Below, piece after piece: positions 12,470-18,589 of a stretch of 18,589 nt of DNA (position 1 is its first letter; each line of letters begins with the position of its first letter). Origin of the DNA: Candidatus Dadabacteria bacterium UBA2774. Its GTDB lineage: Bacteria; Desulfobacterota_D; UBA1144; Nemesobacterales; UBA2774. The translations under genes were made by a program, and so were the position numbers. The notes beneath the pieces are model-generated. The model was given only the letters and a program-made list of their open reading frames with translations, was not told the DNA's origin and made no database searches. The DNA is taken from NCBI GenBank assembly GCA_002352485.1, contig DEIM01000041.1:11867-30455 (forward strand), given 5' to 3'.

Positions 12470-15301
12470 TTGGAATCCATAAAGATCACGGGCGCGCGGG
12501 AGCACAACCTAAAGGATGTGTCTCTCAAGCTGCCCAGAGGAAAACTCGTCGTCATTACCGGTATAAGCGGATCCGGCAAATCATCACTTGCGTTCGATAC
12601 CGTCTTTGCCGAAGGGCAGAGAAGGTATATGGAGTCTCTCTCAGCCTACGCGAGGCAGTTTGTCGAGAAGATCGATAAGCCCGATGTCGATTCGATAGAA
12701 GGGCTATCGCCTTCAATCTCGGTTGACCAGAAAACCTTTCAGAGAAACCCCCGCTCTACCGTGGGGACAATAACGGAAATTTACGATTTCCTGAGGCTAC
12801 TCTTTGCCCGCCTCGGAAAGCCCTACTGTTATAACTGCAGGACACCTATATCTGCACAGAGCCAGGATAAAATGGTCGAAGCGGTCATGGAACTTGGGGA
12901 GGGTGAGAAGGTCTCCGTATTTTCGCCAATAGTGCAGGGAAGAAAAGGTGAGTATAGAAAAGAGCTCGAAGATCTAAGGGGTGAGGGTTACTTGAGGGTT
13001 AGGATTGACGGTGAGCTTTACGATCTGGACGATGAGATAAAATTAAGCAGGCAAAAAAAACACACAATTTTGCTCCTGGTGGATGTAATAGTTTTACGTC
13101 CCGACAACGCAAAAGACAGAATAAGCGAATCGTTAAGAATTGCGCTTAAGCGCTCGGGCGGTGTGGCCACGGTTGAGACCGCCGGCGGACAGAGTATGAC
13201 CTTTAGCGAGAAATTCGCGTGTCCCGAGTGTGGTATGAGTTACCCCGAGATATCACCCAGGCTCTTTTCCTTCAACAGCCCTTACGGCTGCTGCAATGTA
13301 TGTCACGGTATAGGCGAGACCTCGTTTTGTGACCCGGAGCTCATGATAGACGAGGAATTATCCATAAAAGACGGGGCTATTATTCCCTGGAGGAACTCGG
13401 GATATTTCAGAAATATTATTCAAGGCGTAGCCGATTTTTATAAGTTTAGTTTGAATAAGCCATTTAAAAACCTGCCCGATAAAGTTAAAAAGCTCATCAT
13501 TTACGGCTCCGGGGATGAAAAAGTGCTGTTCTATAGAGAGAGGCGGGGAAAAGTGCTCAAGTACCGAGACACTTATACAGGAGTTTCGGGGATTATTGCG
13601 GAATGGTATTTAGAGACCGATTCGGCAAAGGTTCGGGAGAAGCTCTCACAATACATGCGCACAGCTGAGTGCCCGGATTGCAAAGGGTCAAGGCTTAGAA
13701 AAGAATCGCTTTCAATTCTATTGGACGGTAAATCAATTTTCGATTTATCATCAATGCCGGTAGAGAGGGGTATCGAATTTTTCTATAATTTAAAGCTCAC
13801 AGAAAGAGAGTTTGCAATCGGACAAAGAATTTTGAAAGAAATAGAGTCGCGCCTCTCTTTTCTTCAAAATGTAGGGCTCGGCTATCTCACTCTTAACCGT
13901 TCGGCTCCCACGCTCTCGGGGGGTGAAGCCCAAAGAATAAGGCTCGCCACACAGGTAGGCTCAAAGCTAACGGGCATCACATATGTACTTGATGAGCCCA
14001 CGATCGGGCTTCATTCAAGAGACAACGATAAGCTGATCGAAACCCTGAAATCACTAAGAGACAGCGGAAATACTATTATAGTAGTGGAGCACGATGAGCA
14101 CACTATAAGAAACGCCGATTTTATAGTCGATATAGGTCCCGGAGCGGGAGAAAAGGGCGGAGAGATAATGGCCGAAGGTGACATTGATAAACTCTTTGGT
14201 TTTAAGAAATCGCTGACCGTCCGTTATTTATCGGGGAACCTCGCCATTGCTCTACCCTCTCACAGAAGAAAGTCTAAAGGGCTAATATCCGTAAAAGGTG
14301 CCTCAGAGCACAACTTGAAGAATATAAATGCCACTTTCCCGATCGGTGTTTTAACTTGTGTTACAGGAGTCTCCGGCTCGGGTAAGAGCACACTCGTTTT
14401 AGACACTCTATACAACGCGCTCAGCAAAAAACTTTACAGAAGTAAGGACAAAGTCGGAGCCCATAAAAAGTTGTCCGGCGATAGCGCTATTGATAAAGTC
14501 GTACACGTTGAGCAAACCCCGATTGGCAGGACGCCCAGATCTAATCCTGCCACATATACAGGACTGTTCTCTCCTATAAGGGATTTGTTTGCAATGCTCC
14601 CTCTGGCCAATGCGCGCGGCTATAAATCGGGCCGCTTCAGCTTCAACGTAAAAGAGGGCAGCTGTATCGGCTGCTCGGGTCACGGCGTGGAAAAGATAGA
14701 GATGCACTTTCTTCCCGATGTGTACGTAACCTGCGAGCGTTGCGGCGGGAGCCGTTATAATCAAGAGACACTCGAAATTAAATACAACGATAAAAGCATT
14801 GCCGACGTGCTCGACATGACGGTGAGCGAGGCTGCGGAATTTTTTAAAAACGTACCTCATATTAAATCAAAGCTGGATGTTCTCGAAGAGGTGGGACTCG
14901 GTTATATAAGGCTCGGACAACCCGCGACTACCCTATCGGGCGGCGAGGCGCAGAGAATAAAGCTTACAAAGGAGCTCTCCCGGAGAGATACCGGCAATAC
15001 CCTTTACATATTGGACGAGCCTACGATCGGGCTACATTTTGACGATGTAAAAAAACTCCTTACAGTACTTGACCGGCTAACCGACATGGGAAACACTGTA
15101 ATTGTGATCGAGCACAATCTGGATGTTATTAAATGTGCGGATCATGTGCTGGACCTGGGTCCCGAGGGCGGCGAGGGTGGCGGGCGGATCGTTGCTTTAG
15201 GCACTCCGGAAGAAGTTTCGAAAGCAAAAGGCTCTTATACGGCGTCTTATCTCAGAAACGCTCTCAAAACGAAGCGTTCATCAAACGGGGCGGCAAAGTA
15301 A
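12470..15301 (+). CDS. uvrA: UvrABC system protein A
   Basis: 943 residues, matching UvrA (about 940). It begins MESIKITGAREHNLKDVSL at a TTG codon, the usual family start. Two ABC ATPase halves are visible: Walker A GISGSGKSSLAFDT (31-44) and GVSGSGKSTLVLDT (in the second half), signatures LSGGEAQRIRLA and LSGGEAQRIKLT, and Walker B followed by LDEPTIGLH in each half. Both zinc modules are intact: C251-x2-C254-x20-C275-x2-C278 and C732-x2-C735-x19-C755-x2-C758. UvrA recognises DNA damage and loads UvrB in nucleotide excision repair. No SOS box (CTG-N10-CAG) is seen upstream. The ribosome site is weak, which fits the TTG start. The stop codon directly abuts the uppP ATG. Confidence 0.97.
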   Translation: MESIKITGAREHNLKDVSLKLPRGKLVVITGISGSGKSSLAFDTVFAEGQRRYMESLSAYARQFVEKIDKPDVDSIEGLSPSISVDQKTFQRNPRSTVGTITEIYDFLRLLFARLGKPYCYNCRTPISAQSQDKMVEAVMELGEGEKVSVFSPIVQGRKGEYRKELEDLRGEGYLRVRIDGELYDLDDEIKLSRQKKHTILLLVDVIVLRPDNAKDRISESLRIALKRSGGVATVETAGGQSMTFSEKFACPECGMSYPEISPRLFSFNSPYGCCNVCHGIGETSFCDPELMIDEELSIKDGAIIPWRNSGYFRNIIQGVADFYKFSLNKPFKNLPDKVKKLIIYGSGDEKVLFYRERRGKVLKYRDTYTGVSGIIAEWYLETDSAKVREKLSQYMRTAECPDCKGSRLRKESLSILLDGKSIFDLSSMPVERGIEFFYNLKLTEREFAIGQRILKEIESRLSFLQNVGLGYLTLNRSAPTLSGGEAQRIRLATQVGSKLTGITYVLDEPTIGLHSRDNDKLIETLKSLRDSGNTIIVVEHDEHTIRNADFIVDIGPGAGEKGGEIMAEGDIDKLFGFKKSLTVRYLSGNLAIALPSHRRKSKGLISVKGASEHNLKNINATFPIGVLTCVTGVSGSGKSTLVLDTLYNALSKKLYRSKDKVGAHKKLSGDSAIDKVVHVEQTPIGRTPRSNPATYTGLFSPIRDLFAMLPLANARGYKSGRFSFNVKEGSCIGCSGHGVEKIEMHFLPDVYVTCERCGGSRYNQETLEIKYNDKSIADVLDMTVSEAAEFFKNVPHIKSKLDVLEEVGLGYIRLGQPATTLSGGEAQRIKLTKELSRRDTGNTLYILDEPTIGLHFDDVKKLLTVLDRLTDMGNTVIVIEHNLDVIKCADHVLDLGPEGGEGGGRIVALGTPEEVSKAKGSYTASYLRNALKTKRSSNGAAK

Positions 15302-16108
15302 ATGGATTTCATACAGTCAATCATTTTAGGCGCTATACAGGGGCTCACAGAGTTCTTCCCAATAAGCAGCACAGCGCACCTTGTGCTCCTGCCCTGGTTT
15401 TTCTCCTGGAAAGACGAGGGACTCGCATTTAATGTAGCCCTTCATATGGGAAGCCTGATTGCGATAATTTACTATTTTCGTGAGGACTGGATTCGGATAA
15501 TCAGCGAATTTTTAAAGTGTTTATCCAAGCTGAGCTTCTCAGACAGTACAGACGGAAGGATGGGTCTGTATCTTATAATAGCGACCATACCGGGGGGACT
15601 GGCCGGGGTACTTTTTGAAAGCCTGGCCTCCGGCATTTTGCGTAACCCGATTTACGTTGCATTTTCTCTGTCTTTCTTCGGCGTGCTTCTATATGCCTCG
15701 GATAAGTTTACAAAAAAGAGTAAATCTACAGACGAGATGAACCTTGTAGACTGCATCATAATCGGTATATCCCAGGCCTTTGCCATAGTCCCGGGAGTAT
15801 CACGCTCGGGCATAACGATCACGGGCGCAATGTTCAGGGGATATAAAAGAGACCAGGCTGCAAAATTTTCCTTTATGCTCGCAGCTCCCCTCATAGCCGG
15901 GGCCGGAGTGTTCGAATCACGCCACTTGGAGCTGTCCTCTGTTCTTAGCCTCCCTTTTGTAGCAGGCATTGTTGCCTCCGCCGTATTTGCTTTCCTCGCC
16001 ATTAAATATCTCCTTAGGTTCGTAAGACACCGAAGCTACACTGTCTTCGTCGCATACCGTCTCGTGCTTGCGGTAATAATAGTCATCCTGTACATATACA
16101 AGAACTGA
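15302..16108 (+). CDS. uppP: Undecaprenyl-diphosphatase (BacA type)
   Basis: 268 residues, an integral membrane enzyme of the usual length. The first catalytic motif is QGLTEFFPISSTAH (Q13, E17, H26), with the (E/Q)xxxE pattern; the second is VPGVSRSG (Ser167-Arg168). Between and after them lie several hydrophobic helices, including LYLIIATIPGGLAGVLF and FVAGIVASAVFAFLAIKYLL. The enzyme removes a phosphate from undecaprenyl diphosphate to recycle the lipid carrier of peptidoglycan and O-antigen synthesis; overexpression gives bacitracin resistance. The ATG follows the uvrA stop with no gap, so translation is probably coupled. No ribosome site other than the end of uvrA is visible. Confidence 0.96.
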   Translation: MDFIQSIILGAIQGLTEFFPISSTAHLVLLPWFFSWKDEGLAFNVALHMGSLIAIIYYFREDWIRIISEFLKCLSKLSFSDSTDGRMGLYLIIATIPGGLAGVLFESLASGILRNPIYVAFSLSFFGVLLYASDKFTKKSKSTDEMNLVDCIIIGISQAFAIVPGVSRSGITITGAMFRGYKRDQAAKFSFMLAAPLIAGAGVFESRHLELSSVLSLPFVAGIVASAVFAFLAIKYLLRFVRHRSYTVFVAYRLVLAVIIVILYIYKN

Positions 16109-16188
16109 CAAAATTGAGACGTTTATGTGTGTGGGTAGTATATGAATTTACTTTACATACACCTTTGTCAAAGCTAACCTTTTTATAT

Positions 16189-17919
16189 ATGGACTCTATT
16201 AAGCATATCTCACATTTTCTATTCACACTCCTATTAATCTCTGCATTTTTCCTCCCTCAAAGCGCTTTTTCTTTAGCACAGAAAGAAGCCGAAGAAAGGA
16301 GTGATAAAGTAGTCATAAAAGCAATGTCGGACGAGCTTAAGCGCTCTCAGACAAAATTGAAATTAGAGGGTTATGAAGCCCCCTATTTCATTAGCTATCA
16401 GATAAAGGACAACGCCTACACAAGTATTCAGGGGAAATACGGAGCAATAGTAGACTCGGACGCAAACAGGATAAGACGCCTCTACGTTGACGTTCGAGTT
16501 GGGGATTACGAATTCGATAACTCCATTAGGGGCCGCTCGGGCGGCGGGGTCCCGTTCCACGATGCCTCGTCCGTTCCTCTCGATAACGACCCCGATGCCA
16601 TCAGGGCCGCTCTATGGCAGGTAACGGATTACGCATACAAAGAAGCCCTTACACAGTATTTCAATAAGAAGGCTACTATAGTCCAGGAGATTAAGGACGA
16701 GGATGTAAAGAGTTTTACAAAGGAAGAGAGTCATACATTCTATGGTCCCGAGCTCGATTTTAAGTTCGATAAGGCTCTGTGGGAAGATAAGGTCAGGGAA
16801 TTGTCATCGGTTTATAAGGATTATAAAGAAATTATCAACGGCGATGTAATCGTGACGGCTCAGAAGGAAACAGTATATTTCGTAAATACCGAAGGGACCC
16901 GGTATGTAAGAGACGAGGTACTTTACTCAATAGATGCCCAAGTATCCGCAAGGGCGAAAGACGGGAAGGAAATCTCAAATTACAGAAACCTTTACTACGT
17001 TGCCCCCGAGGACATACCCCCGCTAGAAAATTTGAAATCTATGGTAAAAGAGATGGTTGAAGAGACAATAGGGATGAGAGACGCCCAGGTGCTTCAACCC
17101 CTCAGCGTGCCTGCGCTCCTTGAACCAGAGGCCGCGGGAGTAGTGTTCCACGAAGCTATCGGACACCGCCTCGAAGGAGAGAGGCAGATAGATGAAAATG
17201 AAGGGCAGACGTTCAGGGAAAAGGTGGGTGAGAAAGTGATACCGCCTTTTCTATCCATATACGACGACCCGACGCTAAAGAGCTTTGAAGGTAAGCATCT
17301 GATGGGCTACTACCCATTTGACGACCAGGGTGTGCCGGGACAAAGGGTCGTGCTCGTAGAGGACGGAGTGCTGAGAAATTTTCTCCTATCCAGAACCCCT
17401 GTAAACGGTTTTCAGCGTTCAAACGGCCATGGCCGCGCCTCTTACGGGCGAGCGCCGATTGCGAGGATGAGCAATACTATAATAGAATCAAACAGCACCC
17501 GCACTAAAGAGGAATTAAAAGAGCTTCTTATTGAGGAAGTAATACGTCAGAAAAAACCATTCGGGCTTCTTATCAAGAGCATGAGGGGCGGTGAGACCAA
17601 TACCTCCTCTTACAACTTCCAGGCATTCAGGGCTACTCCCGTCGTGATATACAAGATAGACCCTGAAACCGGTATGGAGACCCCTGTGAGGGATATAGAG
17701 ATGGTGGGCACCCCGCTTGTATCTATAAATAAAATCATCGCAACAGGCGACGACTATGCCGTATTTAACGGCTTTTGCGGCGCTGAATCGGGCTATGTGC
17801 CCATTTCTACAATAGCTCCAAGTATATTAGTGTCCGAAATGGAGTTTCAACGTACTTCATCTAAGAAGGAAAAGCTCCCCCTGCTTCCGCCCCCATTTTT
17901 CGAGCAATCCAATAAATAG
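16189..17919 (+). CDS. Secreted TldD/PmbA-family putative metalloprotease
   Basis: 576 residues from the chosen ATG, longer than cytoplasmic TldD (about 480). The start MDSIKHISHFLFTLLLISAFF...QSAFSLA is a signal peptide. The family core begins near residue 300: LSVPALLEPEAAGVVFHEAIGHRLEGERQ, holding the HExxxH metal site (321-326), then GEKVIPPFLSIYDDPTLK, FDDQGVPGQRVVLVEDGVLRNFLLSR, RMSNTIIES and a C-terminal FCGAESGYVPISTIAPS with Cys530 as the likely third metal ligand. Cytoplasmic TldD/TldE proteins cleave peptides such as microcin precursors; exported relatives are uncharacterised. The frame is open back to a TTG at 16114, but the ATG at 16189 gives the signal peptide its proper N-terminus. 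No clear ribosome site is seen. A PmbA-type partner is not in the window. Confidence 0.9.
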   Translation: MDSIKHISHFLFTLLLISAFFLPQSAFSLAQKEAEERSDKVVIKAMSDELKRSQTKLKLEGYEAPYFISYQIKDNAYTSIQGKYGAIVDSDANRIRRLYVDVRVGDYEFDNSIRGRSGGGVPFHDASSVPLDNDPDAIRAALWQVTDYAYKEALTQYFNKKATIVQEIKDEDVKSFTKEESHTFYGPELDFKFDKALWEDKVRELSSVYKDYKEIINGDVIVTAQKETVYFVNTEGTRYVRDEVLYSIDAQVSARAKDGKEISNYRNLYYVAPEDIPPLENLKSMVKEMVEETIGMRDAQVLQPLSVPALLEPEAAGVVFHEAIGHRLEGERQIDENEGQTFREKVGEKVIPPFLSIYDDPTLKSFEGKHLMGYYPFDDQGVPGQRVVLVEDGVLRNFLLSRTPVNGFQRSNGHGRASYGRAPIARMSNTIIESNSTRTKEELKELLIEEVIRQKKPFGLLIKSMRGGETNTSSYNFQAFRATPVVIYKIDPETGMETPVRDIEMVGTPLVSINKIIATGDDYAVFNGFCGAESGYVPISTIAPSILVSEMEFQRTSSKKEKLPLLPPPFFEQSNK

Positions 17920-17928
17920 ATTAATTTA

Positions 17929-17939
17929 ATTTTGTACCG
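17929..17939 (+). repeat. Second copy of the 11-mer ATTTTGTACCG
   Basis: ATTTTGTACCG here is identical to 9412-9422. Both copies lie within 15 bases of a stop codon and are followed by similar AT-rich sequence containing TATTTCT or TTATTTCT. It may be a short 3'-end motif or chance. Confidence 0.3.
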
Positions 17940-17959
17940 GAACTTAATATTTCTAAATA

Positions 17960-18019
17960 CAGTTAAATTTATTGGAATTAATTGTGAATATGTGTTAAAA
18001 TGCGCTCAGTTAAATCTAT
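17960..18019. promoter_or_regulatory. Operator-like direct repeat at the promoter of the last gene
   Basis: CAGTTAAATTTAT (17960-17972) and CAGTTAAATCTAT (18007-18019) match at 12 of 13 bases and lie 47 bases apart. The second copy sits inside the promoter spacer and touches the -10 box, a position where a bound regulator would block or tune transcription. Confidence 0.4.
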
Positions 18020-18024
18020 ATAAT
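17995..18024 (+). promoter_or_regulatory. Predicted promoter for the secreted repeat protein gene
   Basis: TTAAAA (17995-18000, four of six), an 18-base spacer and a perfect TATAAT (18019-18024), 27 bases before the ATG at 18052. Confidence 0.5.
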
Positions 18025-18051
18025 AAAGATGTTTTTCTTAAAGGAGGAGAT

Positions 18052-18589
18052 ATGAAAAAGCTTACGAGTATTTTAACGGTTTTACTTTTTGCGGTTTTAT
18101 TTTCCGCGGGCGCCCGCGCCGCGGACGGTGATCTGTTTGTGCAGGTGGACAATGGTAACACGGATGAAGATGAAGATGAGTGCTCGATCCTGAAGGTTGA
18201 CCCGGACGGAGACCTCTCTCAGTTTATATCACCCACCGAAATCGAGGCCGTAACCGGATTAGACAGTAATAGTTGTGAAAACACAGGACTCGCAATAGAC
18301 ATGGCGGGTAATGTCTTTTTCAGTCTGGATCATGTAAGTGTTATTAATTTTGATCCTTTCGAGACTTTCAATACTAGCAGTATATTGATGGCTACACCCG
18401 ACGGGACGCTTAGCCAATTCGTTAGCCCCGCCCAGCTGTTGGCGGCTATTCCCGGGGCTGCCGAGGTCGATCTCGAAAACGGTATGGCGTTCGGCCCTGA
18501 CGGCGCGCTGTATGTGAACGACTCTGAAAGTAACTCCATTCTGCGTATCCCGGTTCCACTTGGCCCTATTACGCGTGTGGTTACAGAGA
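18052..18589 (+). CDS. Secreted repeat protein, probably a beta-propeller (partial, runs off window)
   Basis: 179 codons are open from ATG 18052 to the end of the window, after a strong AAGGAGGAG ribosome site. Residues 1-24 (MKKLTSILTVLLFAVLFSAG, then ARAA) are a clear Sec signal peptide. The mature part carries an imperfect repeat: ILKVDPDGDLSQFISP (46-61) returns as ILMATPDGTLSQFVSP (111-126), followed in each copy by GxAxDxxGNVFF- or GMAFGPDGALYV-like strands, and ILRIPV starts a third unit near 163. This is the pattern of NHL or SMP-30-like beta-propellers, whose blades often bear PDG turns. Residues 38-44 are a short acidic run (DEDEDE). No catalytic residues can be identified. Function unknown; an exported ligand-binding or enzyme domain is the inference. 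Confidence 0.85.
   Translation, partial: MKKLTSILTVLLFAVLFSAGARAADGDLFVQVDNGNTDEDEDECSILKVDPDGDLSQFISPTEIEAVTGLDSNSCENTGLAIDMAGNVFFSLDHVSVINFDPFETFNTSSILMATPDGTLSQFVSPAQLLAAIPGAAEVDLENGMAFGPDGALYVNDSESNSILRIPVPLGPITRVVTE

Noticed and set aside
14408..14860. Long open frame on the minus strand inside uvrA (150 codons)
   Set aside because: It lies wholly within the conserved second ATPase half of uvrA, has no ribosome site and looks compositionally random; it is a shadow of the codon pattern.
15908..15920. tRNA T-loop-like TTCGAATC string
   Set aside because: It lies inside uppP coding sequence and no cloverleaf can be built around it.
1..18589. A defence system, prophage, insertion sequence or CRISPR array
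   Set aside because: No transposase, integrase, nuclease-helicase, toxin-antitoxin pair or regularly spaced repeat was found on either strand.

Overview
The window looks like chromosomal DNA from a free-living, probably Gram-negative bacterium. It has moderate GC (mid-40s percent by eye), dense coding, Shine-Dalgarno sites of the AGGAGG type and lipobox lipoproteins. Its housekeeping genes are typically bacterial (uvrA, uppP, maf, yggS, proC, yggT, MscS). It also carries an F420-type NADP oxidoreductase and two luciferase-like (LLM) oxidoreductases, which suggests the organism uses the deazaflavin coenzyme F420. That trait is patchy in bacteria. I cannot name the lineage from sequence alone; an uncultured lineage near the former Deltaproteobacteria is a weak guess.

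Layout. Positions 1-3954 form an accessory redox block. It holds two divergent LLM oxidoreductases (the left one cut by the window edge), an OppA-like solute-binding lipoprotein on the minus strand behind a small ABM-fold monooxygenase-like gene, and a divergent carboxymuconolactone decarboxylase-like gene. Positions 4056-5998 hold an envelope pair, a YSC84/SYLF-like lipoprotein and an MscS-family channel. Positions 6053-8779 are a tight conserved operon, maf-yggS-proC-yggT-yggU, with overlapping or nearly abutting genes. Positions 8842-9399 hold an unrecognised secreted acidic protein with its own good promoter. Then come the F420:NADP oxidoreductase (9535-10194), a convergent hairpin, a YjbQ-family gene and a small secreted NTF2-like protein on the minus strand. 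Positions 11327-16108 hold an M42 aminopeptidase followed by uvrA and uppP, which abut with no spacer. The right end holds a secreted TldD/PmbA-family putative metalloprotease and the first 179 codons of a secreted repeat (beta-propeller-like) protein that runs off the window.

The genes do not form a single new system. The most distinctive themes are F420/flavin redox chemistry at two separate loci, several exported proteins of unknown role, and short operator-like repeats at the promoter of the last gene. I saw no tRNA, rRNA, CRISPR array, insertion sequence or prophage gene. No gene-free stretch exceeds about 180 bases.
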